From assembly GCA_020440645.1 (NCBI GenBank), contig JAGRNR010000012.1:1-64000 (forward strand): a stretch of 64,000 bases of DNA, given 5' to 3'. The DNA comes from JAHEFU01 sp020440645. Its GTDB lineage: Bacteria; 4484-113; JAFGCY01. The translations under genes and the position numbers were made by a program. This document shows, piece after piece, positions 7,825 to 15,601 of the stretch. The notes beneath the pieces were generated by a model that was not told the DNA's origin, ran no database searches, and saw only the letters and a list, made by a program, of their open reading frames with translations. The stretch's first letter is position 1. Each line of letters starts with the position of its first letter.

Positions 7825-8772
7825 TCAGGACTTGTCCACGTCCTCTTCGGCACTCAGCCACTCATGTCCCGTCAGTTCCATGAACACTTCCTCCATGCCC
7901 GGAAGCGCATCCCCCTCGGAGGCCTCGCCGCGCTCGATGCGGCGCTTCAGCACCTGCTGCTTCAGTTCCTCGGAGGTGCCGCGGGCCACGAAGCGGCCAT
8001 CCGCCATCAGCGCGATGCGGCCGCACAGCCGCTCCACTTCGTCCATGTCATGGCTGGTGAGCAGTACGGTCGCATCATGCGTGCGCTGCAGTTCGAGGAT
8101 GTAGTCCTGCACGTCACGCTTGCTGCGCGGGTCCAGTCCGGTGGTCGGCTCGTCCAGCAGCAGAAGCACCGGGCTCGTCAGCAGCGCGCGGGCGATTGCC
8201 ACCTTCTGCTGCATGCCGCGGCTCAGTTCCTGCATGCTGTCCGTCAGCCGCCCTTCCTCAAGGCCGAGCTTCTGCAGGATCTCCTCGGCGCGCTTCAGCG
8301 CTGACCTGTCGTCAACTCCGTACAGCCTGGCCGCGTAGAGCAGGTTCTCGTTCGGCGACAGCTTCTTGAAGAATGCTGCATCCACGCTCACGCGGTTCAG
8401 CAGCCGCTGCACCTGGTAGCTCTGGCGCAGCGGGTCCATCCCGAACACGCGGATGTCGCCAGAGCTCTGCTCCAGCAGTGTGCTGATCATGCGGATCAGC
8501 GTGCTCTTGCCACTGCCGTTGTGCCCGACCACGCCGAAGATCTCGCCACGCCCGAGCTGCATGCTGATGTTGTCAACAGCCACCTTGCGCTTCCTTGGCC
8601 GGACCAGCATGCGGCCGAGCCTGGCCAGGCCGCTGACCTTGGGCAGTTCCTTCTTCGGCACGTTGACGATGAAGTGCTTGCAGAGGTTGCGCACCTCCAG
8701 TGCGTCAGTCGCCGCGTCGACATTCATCAGTTCCAGTTCAGGGTGCAGGCCCGGGGCCTTCACTGCGTCCAT
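7825..8772 (-). CDS. ABC transporter ATP-binding protein (exporter type)
   Basis: A 315-residue ABC ATPase. Walker A GHNGSGKST lies at about residues 83-91, the signature LSRGMQQKVAIARAL near 185, Walker B LLLLDEPTTGLD near 205 and the switch histidine in TSHDMDEVERL. The A-loop region is separated from the first strand by an insert (LARLGRMLVRPRKRKVAVDN), as in the DrrA/CcmA-like branch that pairs with ABC-2 permeases for drug, polysaccharide or natural-product export. It starts 18 bases after the methyltransferase stop with GAGGAG upstream. The matching permease begins at 249, on the other side of the acetyltransferase array. Confidence 0.92.
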   Translation of the reverse strand: MDAVKAPGLHPELELMNVDAATDALEVRNLCKHFIVNVPKKELPKVSGLARLGRMLVRPRKRKVAVDNISMQLGRGEIFGVVGHNGSGKSTLIRMISTLLEQSSGDIRVFGMDPLRQSYQVQRLLNRVSVDAAFFKKLSPNENLLYAARLYGVDDRSALKRAEEILQKLGLEEGRLTDSMQELSRGMQQKVAIARALLTSPVLLLLDEPTTGLDPRSKRDVQDYILELQRTHDATVLLTSHDMDEVERLCGRIALMADGRFVARGTSEELKQQVLKRRIERGEASEGDALPGMEEVFMELTGHEWLSAEEDVDKS

Positions 8773-8790
8773 TTCCCATCTCCTCGGGGT

Positions 8791-9612
8791 TCAGTCCCTG
8801 CTGCCCCTGCGGCAGCTGTATATCAGTTCGCCCCTGCGCTCGGCAAGCGGGCTGCGCTCATAGTCACTGTAGACGGCCTCGATCTCGAGGCCGCTTCCCT
8901 CAAGCAGCAGCTCCGCCTCGTTGTGCATCATCCAGCGCATGCGGAACTCCTCCTCGTCGTTGTCAATCACGCGCCCCTTGCCGTCCAGCCGCTCGAAGCG
9001 CATGCTGACCTCGTGCACCTGGCTGCGTGCATCCGCGAGGATCCTCGTGTAGCGACGCAGCAGCCCGCCGTCGGCAGTCTCCGTCTCGAGGTCCTGGCGC
9101 CAGGTGCTGCCCGCCTCCGCCATCCTGGCTATGAAAGCCAGGTTGGGGTCGAACAGGTCGAACACCAGCTTGCCGTCCTGCTTCAGGTGGCGTTGCACCA
9201 CCGCGAGGCAACTGAGCTGATCCTCGCGCCTGATCAGGTGCATGAATGCGCGGAACGGGATGATCACCAGGTCGTAGCGTGCGTCGAGTTCGCAGTCCGC
9301 CATGCTGCCCTGCACCACGCGCAAGCGCTGTTGCACAGACTGTTCCTCAGCCGAGAGCTTTGCGCGGAGCTGCGCCAGCATGGAGCTGCTCAGGTCGAGG
9401 CCCGTCACATTGTGGCCATTGCGGGCCAGCGGGATGCTTATGCGTCCTGTGCCGCAGCCCAGCTCAAGGATGTCCATCGCTGGCCGCCCGGGCAGTGACA
9501 GCCAGAACTGCAGGTCAACCGCATCGCGGAAACCGTACAGTTCGTCATACCAGCGTGCCATGCCGCGGTAGCATTCCTCGTTGTCAGAAAGTATTCCTGC
9601 AGAGATGTCCAT
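8791..9612 (-). CDS. Class I SAM-dependent methyltransferase
   Basis: A 273-residue methyltransferase. SAM motif I is ILELGCGTGRISIPLA at about residues 48-63, the acidic residue ending strand 2 is in VTGLDLSSSML, and motif IV-like RYDLVIIPFRAFMHL follows near residue 133; then a Rossmann strand KLVFDLFDPN. The last third (RMRWMMHNEAELLLEGSGLEIEAVYSDYERSPL) is the usual C-terminal part of ubiE/Methyltransf_25-like enzymes. The start at 9612 has AGGAG at good spacing; an upstream in-frame ATG is not supported. It is the first large gene after the 24-residue peptide gene. The substrate is not predictable; peptide or small-molecule modification would fit the neighbours. Confidence 0.88.
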   Translation of the reverse strand: MDISAGILSDNEECYRGMARWYDELYGFRDAVDLQFWLSLPGRPAMDILELGCGTGRISIPLARNGHNVTGLDLSSSMLAQLRAKLSAEEQSVQQRLRVVQGSMADCELDARYDLVIIPFRAFMHLIRREDQLSCLAVVQRHLKQDGKLVFDLFDPNLAFIARMAEAGSTWRQDLETETADGGLLRRYTRILADARSQVHEVSMRFERLDGKGRVIDNDEEEFRMRWMMHNEAELLLEGSGLEIEAVYSDYERSPLAERRGELIYSCRRGSRD

Positions 9613-9724
9613 TGCGTACTCCTGTGCTGTGGGGAGGGACCGGCCAGGTTCTTTGCTGGATGCATGCGTGCACGTGTGCATGCGGGCCGGTCGGTACTTG
9701 CCAGTCTGGGGAAGGGGGGTGCCG

Positions 9725-9749
9725 CTTGAGTCAGTCAGACGGACTCAAG
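9725..9749 (-). terminator. Perfect 8-bp hairpin over the peptide stop codon
   Basis: CTTGAGTC (9725-9732) pairs exactly with GACTCAAG (9742-9749) around a nine-base loop. There is no T-run, so it is more likely a partial terminator, attenuator or RNA-processing site between the peptide gene and the methyltransferase than a full stop. Confidence 0.45.
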
Positions 9750-9819
9750 AGCAGAAGCAGAACCCAGTGTGGCCGGTACGGATGCGCTTGCCGTCGAGCG
9801 GCTTCCTGATCATGTTCAT
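9745..9819 (-). CDS. 24-residue peptide, first gene of the GNAT/ABC operon
   Basis: ATG at 9817-9819 opens a 25-codon frame ending in TGA at 9745-9747. AAAGGAGGT lies seven bases before the ATG, the best ribosome binding site in the window. The product is a basic leader-like half (MNMIRKPLDGKRIR) followed by TGHTGFCFCS, with two cysteines near the C-terminus. The stop codon is inside a perfect 8-bp hairpin (9725-9749), and the methyltransferase gene begins 133 bases further on. It could be a RiPP-type precursor processed by the neighbouring enzymes and exporter, or a regulatory leader peptide. It is too short for family assignment; reality of translation is supported only by the binding site and promoter. 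Confidence 0.55.
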   Translation of the reverse strand: MNMIRKPLDGKRIRTGHTGFCFCS

Positions 9820-9846
9820 CTGCGTACCTCCTTTACTGGGATAGGT

Positions 9847-9862
9847 GCCGCCTCTTGGCGGC
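9847..9862 (-). promoter_or_regulatory. GC-only 5-prime hairpin of the operon transcript
   Basis: GCCGCC and GGCGGC pair across a four-base loop. The predicted transcription start (about 9865) places this stem at the extreme 5-prime end of the mRNA, the position of known RNA-stabilising hairpins, and just before the peptide ribosome binding site. Confidence 0.5.
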
Positions 9863-9871
9863 CAGTGCCGT

Positions 9872-9899
9872 ATTATACCCGGATTGAATGAAATGGCAA
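9872..9899 (-). promoter_or_regulatory. Sigma70-type promoter of the peptide/methyltransferase/ABC/GNAT operon
   Basis: Reading leftwards, TTGCCA (9899-9894) and TATAAT (9877-9872) are separated by 16 bases. The -10 is a consensus match and the -35 matches five of six positions. No other promoter of this quality is visible between here and position 249, so the whole block is probably transcribed from it. Confidence 0.7.
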
Positions 9900-10071
9900 G
9901 CCCTGCTGGCGGAATAGCGGGGGCAGCAGCCGTGGGCTGACATTATTAGTTTCTGGAAATTCTGGATTTATGCACCGCCCGGGCGGGCAGGGTGCGCAAT
10001 TATCGCGGGCGGCAGTCCGGCTGCCCGGTGAATCTGGCAACGAGGGGGCAAAGGCTCCCGTGGATGCGTTG
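9900..10071. other. Intergenic region between operon promoter and anti-sigma gene
   Basis: No gene is seen. A GC-rich imperfect hairpin at about 9972-9995 (GCACCGCCC paired with GGGCAGGGTGC) may end the sigma/anti-sigma transcript coming from the right; it has no clear T-run. Confidence 0.35.
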
Positions 10072-10320
10072 TCAGCCCGGCAGTTCCTCACTAGCCAGGT
10101 TGCTCTTGATCTTGCTGAGCATGCGGTTGCGGCATTCCTCCGTGACGGATTCCTGCGCCTCGCAGTTCTTGATCTTGCTGAGCAGCTTCTCGATCACCTG
10201 CTTCTCGCGGGCGCAGTCGCCGCACTTCTCCAGGTGGTCGCGTGTCGCTTCCAGCTCCGCCTCGCTGCTCTCACCGTAGACGAAGTTGAAAATCACATCC
10301 TGAATCTTCTTACAGTCCAT
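10072..10320 (-). CDS. Zinc-binding anti-sigma factor (ZAS/RsrA-like), cytoplasmic
   Basis: An 82-residue protein encoded just downstream of an ECF sigma factor gene. C3, H29, C33 and C36 give a C-x25-H-x3-C-x2-C pattern, the zinc-ligand spacing of the ZAS anti-sigma domain as in RsrA. Two further cysteines lie near residues 53 and 62. There is no membrane segment, so it would be a soluble sensor, possibly of oxidative or thiol stress, that binds and silences the sigma factor. A 111-bp gap separates the two genes. Confidence 0.8.
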   Translation of the reverse strand: MDCKKIQDVIFNFVYGESSEAELEATRDHLEKCGDCAREKQVIEKLLSKIKNCEAQESVTEECRNRMLSKIKSNLASEELPG

Positions 10321-10431
10321 CGCAATCGTCCTTCTTCAGGCCGGAGAAATTGCCAATGTGCATCTCCCGCCTCGCTCCAGCCTGACCATCCAGCATTTCC
10401 CGCATCCCATGACAAGCCCCGTCCATCGCGC

Positions 10432-11061
10432 TCAGTCCTCCTCGACGCCCAGCCAGCGGCGGAGCTTGTTGACTGCGTAGCGCATCCGCGAAAGCACCGT
10501 ACTGAGCGGGCATTCGCAGATCTCGGCAATTTCCTCGAAGGTCAGCTCGTGGTAGATCTTGAGGATCACCACGGTCCGTTGCTTTTCTGGCAACCTGTCT
10601 ATCAGTACCTTGAGGGTCTCTGAAAAATTCTCACGCTCAAGCACGTTTTCCGGCAGATCCCGGAAATCCTCGATGAAATCCTGGCGCTCACTGTCGCTGC
10701 CCTCGTCGCCCACCGGGGTGTTCAGCGAGAATGTCTGCTTGGCCGCACTCTTCTTCCAGTGGCGCTTGACCTCATTGAGCGCGATCTTGTAGACCCAGCT
10801 GGAGAATTTCTTCTCCGGGTCGAAGTTCTTCGCGCTCTTGAACACACGCAGGAACACCTCCTGCACGAGGTCCTCGATGTTCTCCCGCTCGCTGACCTGC
10901 TTGCGGATGAAGTTGTAGATCTGCTTGTGGTACCTGTCGAATATCTGGTCGAATGCCGCGCCGTCACCGGAGGCCAGGCGCACGACGAGTTCCTCGTCGC
11001 TGCCGGGCTTCGGCACGATCGGCACATCCAGGCTCCGTTTGTTCTGTGCTGTACTTTCCAT
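10432..11061 (-). CDS. ECF-family RNA polymerase sigma factor
   Basis: A 209-residue sigma factor. Region 2 runs from about residue 40 (FDQIFDRYHKQIYNFIRKQV) through DLVQEVFLRVFKSAKNFDP and the FSSWVYKIALNEVKRHW DNA-melting/-10 reading segment. An acidic linker (about 110-140) precedes region 4 with LPEKQRTVVILKIYHELTFEE and IAEICECPLSTVLSRMRYAVNKLRR, the helix-turn-helix reading the -35. It is followed by the zinc anti-sigma gene, the usual arrangement. Its start lies 15 bases after the epimerase stop, so all three may be cotranscribed. Confidence 0.93.
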   Translation of the reverse strand: MESTAQNKRSLDVPIVPKPGSDEELVVRLASGDGAAFDQIFDRYHKQIYNFIRKQVSERENIEDLVQEVFLRVFKSAKNFDPEKKFSSWVYKIALNEVKRHWKKSAAKQTFSLNTPVGDEGSDSERQDFIEDFRDLPENVLERENFSETLKVLIDRLPEKQRTVVILKIYHELTFEEIAEICECPLSTVLSRMRYAVNKLRRWLGVEED

Positions 11062-11075
11062 GTTCCCGGTCCAGT

Positions 11076-11492
11076 CTACCCCGCTTCCCCCGTTCCTTCC
11101 AGCTCCACCAGTTCTGTGAGCACACCGCAGGCGCTCTTCGGGTGGATGAAGAACACCCGGCCCTCGGCACCCTGGAACGGAGACTCGCTCAGCAGCTGCA
11201 TCCCTGCATCGCTGAGCCTGCCATGCGCCTGGTCCACATCCCCGCTCTCGAAGCAGAGGTGGTGCAGCCCCGGTCCGCGCTTCTCAAGGAAGCGCTGCAC
11301 CGAGCCCGCCGGATCAGTCGCCTCAAGCAGTTCCAGCTTGGTGTTGCCCTTTAGCATCGCGATACGTACACCCTCTGATGGCACCTCGTGGTATTCCACG
11401 GCCTCCGCGGGATAACTGAGCATCGCGCACCACACCGGCACTGCTTCCTCCAGTGATTTCACGACGATCCCGATGTGGTCCAGCTGAAACAT
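11076..11492 (-). CDS. mce: Methylmalonyl-CoA epimerase
   Basis: A 138-residue VOC-fold enzyme that interconverts (2S)- and (2R)-methylmalonyl-CoA in propionate metabolism. It has the family hallmarks: LDHIGIVV at the N-terminus (metal ligand H6), KLELLEA, GPGLHHLCFE (H77/H78 region), IHPKSACGVLTELVE with the terminal metal-binding glutamate near residue 127. Length is normal. A TATAAT box lies seven bases upstream of the ATG, so the transcript is probably leaderless. No mutase gene is visible nearby. Confidence 0.92.
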   Translation of the reverse strand: MFQLDHIGIVVKSLEEAVPVWCAMLSYPAEAVEYHEVPSEGVRIAMLKGNTKLELLEATDPAGSVQRFLEKRGPGLHHLCFESGDVDQAHGRLSDAGMQLLSESPFQGAEGRVFFIHPKSACGVLTELVELEGTGEAG

Positions 11493-11499
11493 AGCCTGA

Positions 11500-11505
11500 A
11501 TTATA
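11500..11505 (-). promoter_or_regulatory. -10 box for leaderless epimerase transcript
   Basis: TATAAT on the minus strand ends seven bases before the ATG at 11492, with no Shine-Dalgarno between. The -35 region is weak. Confidence 0.55.
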
Positions 11506-11596
11506 TAAGTGCTTCCCGGCCCTGTTAGCTACCGGTCCACAGGGGGCTTTGTTTCAATTGGGAGCGGGTCCAGTCTCAATTGCGGAAATGCCGATC

Positions 11597-11617
11597 TATC
11601 CACATTTTCTGTGGATA
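11597..11617. repeat. Inverted pair of DnaA-box-like nonamers
   Basis: TATCCACA and TGTGGATA face each other across five bases; the right one extends to a full TTATCCACA DnaA-box match on the minus strand. The pair lies in an AT-rich divergent intergenic region. It may regulate the flanking genes or act as a hairpin; nothing else here resembles an origin. Confidence 0.4.
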
Positions 11618-11662
11618 AGTACCTATTTCCTCTTAACTTCAGTAGGCCTTTTTGAGAAAACT

Positions 11663-11693
11663 GTTGATAACCCTGTTAATAATGTGTTAATAT
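11663..11693 (+). promoter_or_regulatory. Promoter and GTTAAT repeats upstream of the TPR/barrel gene
   Basis: TTGATA (11664-11669) and TAATAT (11688-11693) are 18 bases apart. The same stretch contains GTTGATA at 11663, GTTAAT at 11675 and GTTAAT at 11686, i.e. near 11-bp spacing, resembling the operator repeats seen at 15468, 21443 and 31583. The region 11493-11808 otherwise holds only a doubtful small frame (11744-11812) whose stop overlaps the next start as ATGA. Confidence 0.5.
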
Positions 11694-11808
11694 CCGCGTC
11701 ATACGAGCTCTCACCGTGGCTGAGGAAGGCGGTGCTGCTTGTAATGGAAGAAGGCTTACACCGGCCAGCGGGTCGGTTCAGAGGAAGTGCCGCAGGGCGG
11801 CTAGAGGC

Positions 11809-14800
11809 ATGATAGGCATACGAGGACGGCATCTGTTGCTGCTGGTTGTGATCATCCTGGTCATACTGGCGACAGCTGCGTTCGCCCAGGAGGATGCCTT
11901 CACCCGTGCCGATGCCGCATTCAGCCGCCGGGACTGGGCAGTGGCCCGCCAGGAGTACGAACGCATCGTCGAGACCTACCCCGGCACCGCAACAGCTTGG
12001 CTGAGGCTGGCACAGATCCATGAGGAACTTGGCAACTGGAATGACATGGTTGCCATCTATGAGAAGCTCGTCACGCTTGGCCCCGTCAACCGCGACACCC
12101 GCATGGCCTATGGCGATGCGCTGCGCAATGTCGGACGGCTCGAGGACGCGCTGGCCCAGTATGAGCTGGCAGTGCGAGAGGCTCCCGTCACCGAAAGCGT
12201 TGACAAGGCCTTGTCAAGGGCGCGGGATGCATTTGACCGTGGCGACCTGGATGCCTCACGGCAGGCCTATGAGGAAGTGACCCGCAACTGGCCGGGGCAT
12301 CCGACCGCCTGGCTCGGGCTGGCCCGCATCCACTCCCGCAATGCGGATTGGCAATCAGCCGTCGCAGCCTACGCCCAGCTTGAGTCGCTCGGGCCGCTGG
12401 GCAAGGAGATCCGCATGGAGTACGGCGATGCCCTGCGCAGCGCCGGACGGCTCGAGGAAGGGATCGCCCAGTACAACATGGCCGTCGGCACACCGATGTC
12501 GCCGGAGTTCCAGGAAACGAAGATCTACCTGCCTGAGGCCGTCTCGGTCCAGACAGTGGATGCCTCGCACCTCGAGGAGCAGGACCGCCAGCGTCCGCAG
12601 CGCATGCTGATCGTACCCGGTGAGGAGGAGCGCAGCATTGAGGCTGCCAACGCTCGCATTGAGAGCCTGATCGGTTCCGGCAGCCAGGCCGCGCCGGCAA
12701 GCGGACAGCCCGCCGGAAATGGCAATACAAGTACGGGGCAGAAGACCTGGCTGGATTTCGATCCGGCCGCTGCCAGTTTCCGCAGTTCCCGCATCGAGGA
12801 CCTGCCGGGCGAGGACGAGGAAAGCATCATGTCCGCGCTGCTGCCGCCCAAGCCGGCCGGCGAGCGCATTGACAAGGGCATGCTGCGCCCGGGCGAGAAG
12901 CCCGCACCGGCTGGGGATGGGGCTGACTTCCATGAGCCCTTCCGTTCCGACAGCAGCCTGATGCAGGTCAACCTCGCTGAGAGCAAGGTGAATGGCAGCA
13001 CCGCAGGCACGGGCCAGCCAGCTACGAACATCGCTGACAACACCCGGGTGCGCAACACGGCTGAGTTCTTCAAGGGCGCTGAGATCCATGCAATGCAGGC
13101 TACCGGCGAAGGCGATGACGACGCTTCCCAGCCCGCCGGCGGATCAATGGACTGGCTGCGCACCGCGCGCCAGCACTACGATGCCGAGGAATGGTCCGAT
13201 GCCGTGCTGGCATTCCAGAACTACATTGATGAGGTCGGAGATGACAACCTCGACACCGGTGTGAGGCTGGAGTACGCCCTGGCATTGCTGGAGGATGGCC
13301 AGACTGAACTGGCCGAGGACAACATCTCACTCGTGATGCACCAGGAGCCGGAGAACACCGAGGCCAAGATCGCGCTGGCGAAGCTGCTGTCGCGCACCGG
13401 CGAGCTGAACGACTCAATGCTGCTGCTGGACCAGCTGCGCATGGATGAAACCAGCCGCACTGAGGTCCGCCTGGCGCGGATTTACGGCTATTTCCACAAC
13501 GACTACATCCAGGAAACACTGATGGACCTGGGTGAGCTGATCGCCACCAATTCCGCCAATGACGACATCCGCGAGATGGTGGCGCGAGGCGCGCCTTGGA
13601 CCGAGGTCAAGCCGCTGCTGGAGGCCCGCCCCGGCAACGAACGGATCATCGAGATGGTGGAGACCGTCAAGGCCCGCCTGCTGGCCGAGATGGACATCGG
13701 CGAGGCCGACATTGCCAACATCGCGATGCAGATGTACGAAAGCGGCCAGTATGACACCGCGCGCACGGACTTCGAGCAGAAGGTTGCCGACGATCCGGAG
13801 GACATGCAGAGCTGGCGCGGGCTGGCGGTGCTGACAATGGTTGCCAAGGACTACAGCGCGAGTATCGAGGCCTGGGAGGCCTACCTCGGCCTGATGCCGG
13901 ACGATGCGCAGGCCCGCCTCTACTACGCGCAGGCCCTGATGAACTGTGACTGCAACGCAGCGCTGTGTGAACTTTGGGCCCTGATTGCGCTCGGCGAGCC
14001 GGAGAACCTGGCCGGCCACAAGCTGTATGAATTCCAGTCCGGCATGAGCAGCATCCCTGAGGATGCGATGGTTGACCAGGCCACCTATGAGGACGCCCTG
14101 CTGAACTATGCGGTTGCATTGTCAATCTGTGAGCGCAGCAAGGAATCCCTCTACTGGTTCCGCCAGGCGATGTACTGGCAGCCTGACAACCTGTACTGGC
14201 AGACATACTACGCCGGTGCACTGAACACGCTTGAGCGCTATGACGAGGCGATGGGCATCTACTGCGCCGTGCTGCGCGAGGAGCCGATGTTCGAGCCGGC
14301 GATGCTCGGCCGCGGCTACACCTATGCCTCGATGGGACAGTACCGTGATGCATTCCGTGAATGGGACAGCATCCCGCTGGACAGCCAGTACTACCTGCCG
14401 GGCCGGATCGCCAAGGCCTACGGCCTGCTGTGGAAGGGCCAGCGCAGTGATGCGATGTCAATGGCCTGCTACGTGATGCGCGACGACCCGGAGAACTGCG
14501 AGGTCTGGGACCTGTTGATGGCGATCAAGGAAGTGCCCGATGCCACGCTTGACGTGGCCTGGCGCCAGAGCCATGACAGCGAGGACAACGACCTGCGTGC
14601 GGTGACCACCACGCTGACCGTGCCGCTCGATGCGCGCGGCTCGCTGATGGGCATCGTGCACGAGGACTTCAAGGTTGACAACACCGTGGCCGGGCAGGAG
14701 AGCGATGGTGAAAGCACGGCGCTGAGTTTCGTGCTGCCGGTCAACGACCGCCAGCGCTTCCAGGTGCTGGCGCGCTACCTCGACATTGACAACGGTGCCG

Positions 14801-15435
14801 ACGCCCCGGTGGACAACTGGGACTGGTCGGCCTCCTACACCGTCGAGATGAATGACAACCGCCAGCTGCGCCTGGCCTATGACAGCCGGATGTTCTACGA
14901 GACCCCGGAACTGGCGCGCAACGGCATCGTGATGGATGAGTACAGCGTCGGCGCGACCATGCCGTTCTTCCATGATGAGGAGACGCGCCTGATCGCGAGC
15001 TTCGCCTACGGCGACCTGAGCGACGGCAACAGCCGGATCAACACCGACTGGCGCATCGAGCGCGAGCGGAACCACTGGGGCCGCGGCAAGCTGATCTACG
15101 GCCTGCACTTCGTCACGCTGGATTACTGCCGTGACGAGAATAACGGCTACTGGGACCCGAACAACTACCGCTTCGGCGAGATCTATGCGGACTGGATCGA
15201 TACCAGCCACAACGACTTCCTCTGGGACTTCGGTGTCGGTTACGGCTGGGACGATGCGGCGGACCGCTCACCTGCTGATGTGCTGCGCTACAAGGTCGGG
15301 CTGCGAGCCAAGCTGTTCCGCGACCGCCTGACGATGCGGGCCGGATATTCCAACAGCGAACTGGCCACGCTGGTGACGGATGGTCCGGGTTACCGCTATG
15401 AGCTGTGGACCCTCTCCGGGCAGGTCAAATTCTAG
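11809..15435 (+). CDS. Large TPR protein with probable C-terminal outer-membrane beta-barrel
   Basis: A 1,208-residue exported protein. The chosen start gives a signal peptide (MIGIRGRHLLLLVVIILVIL ending near TAAFAQ); the frame is open further upstream without a typical signal. TPR units fill residues about 30-160 (REYERIVETYPGTATAWLRL), resume about 450-600 and again 640-920 (ARTDFEQKVADDPEDMQSWRGL), separated by a low-complexity, probably disordered stretch. The last 280 residues have alternating aromatic/hydrophobic strands (LRLAYDSRMFY, RLIASFAYGDL, FLWDFGVGYGW) and end in phenylalanine, as outer-membrane barrels do. This order, periplasmic TPR then barrel, is that of PgaA and BcsC, exopolysaccharide export proteins. 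The MBOAT and glycosidase-like neighbours fit that role; the barrel call is by pattern only. Confidence 0.75.
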   Translation: MIGIRGRHLLLLVVIILVILATAAFAQEDAFTRADAAFSRRDWAVARQEYERIVETYPGTATAWLRLAQIHEELGNWNDMVAIYEKLVTLGPVNRDTRMAYGDALRNVGRLEDALAQYELAVREAPVTESVDKALSRARDAFDRGDLDASRQAYEEVTRNWPGHPTAWLGLARIHSRNADWQSAVAAYAQLESLGPLGKEIRMEYGDALRSAGRLEEGIAQYNMAVGTPMSPEFQETKIYLPEAVSVQTVDASHLEEQDRQRPQRMLIVPGEEERSIEAANARIESLIGSGSQAAPASGQPAGNGNTSTGQKTWLDFDPAAASFRSSRIEDLPGEDEESIMSALLPPKPAGERIDKGMLRPGEKPAPAGDGADFHEPFRSDSSLMQVNLAESKVNGSTAGTGQPATNIADNTRVRNTAEFFKGAEIHAMQATGEGDDDASQPAGGSMDWLRTARQHYDAEEWSDAVLAFQNYIDEVGDDNLDTGVRLEYALALLEDGQTELAEDNISLVMHQEPENTEAKIALAKLLSRTGELNDSMLLLDQLRMDETSRTEVRLARIYGYFHNDYIQETLMDLGELIATNSANDDIREMVARGAPWTEVKPLLEARPGNERIIEMVETVKARLLAEMDIGEADIANIAMQMYESGQYDTARTDFEQKVADDPEDMQSWRGLAVLTMVAKDYSASIEAWEAYLGLMPDDAQARLYYAQALMNCDCNAALCELWALIALGEPENLAGHKLYEFQSGMSSIPEDAMVDQATYEDALLNYAVALSICERSKESLYWFRQAMYWQPDNLYWQTYYAGALNTLERYDEAMGIYCAVLREEPMFEPAMLGRGYTYASMGQYRDAFREWDSIPLDSQYYLPGRIAKAYGLLWKGQRSDAMSMACYVMRDDPENCEVWDLLMAIKEVPDATLDVAWRQSHDSEDNDLRAVTTTLTVPLDARGSLMGIVHEDFKVDNTVAGQESDGESTALSFVLPVNDRQRFQVLARYLDIDNGADAPVDNWDWSASYTVEMNDNRQLRLAYDSRMFYETPELARNGIVMDEYSVGATMPFFHDEETRLIASFAYGDLSDGNSRINTDWRIERERNHWGRGKLIYGLHFVTLDYCRDENNGYWDPNNYRFGEIYADWIDTSHNDFLWDFGVGYGWDDAADRSPADVLRYKVGLRAKLFRDRLTMRAGYSNSELATLVTDGPGYRYELWTLSGQVKF

Positions 15436-15467
15436 GTTTCACCCCTGTTTTCCTGACTGCCGGTTCC

Positions 15468-15486
15468 ATTTAACCTTGATTTAACT
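15468..15486 (+). promoter_or_regulatory. Direct repeat ATTTAACC/ATTTAACT with 11-bp period
   Basis: ATTTAACC at 15468 and ATTTAACT at 15479 are one helical turn apart, the spacing of response regulators of the OmpR/PhoB class. The pair lies about 40 bp upstream of the -35 of the next gene. Confidence 0.5.
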
Positions 15487-15526
15487 GATTTCGCGCACTT
15501 GCTGACAGTTTGTGCACTGATCCAAG

Positions 15527-15555
15527 TTGACTCACACACCCTATATAACTAGAAT
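15527..15555 (+). promoter_or_regulatory. Promoter of the first PKD lipoprotein gene
   Basis: TTGACT (15527-15532) and TAGAAT (15550-15555) are 17 bases apart, each five of six to consensus. The start codon lies 46 bases further on with a ribosome binding site, so this transcript has a normal leader. Confidence 0.65.
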
Positions 15556-15601
15556 TTAGCATCCGGTCATTATTCGACCGGCTGGCTCAGGGGTGATATT
15601 G

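Noticed and set aside
11493..11808. Replication origin
   Set aside because: Only two DnaA-like boxes and no dnaA, dnaN or similar genes nearby; too little to call an origin.
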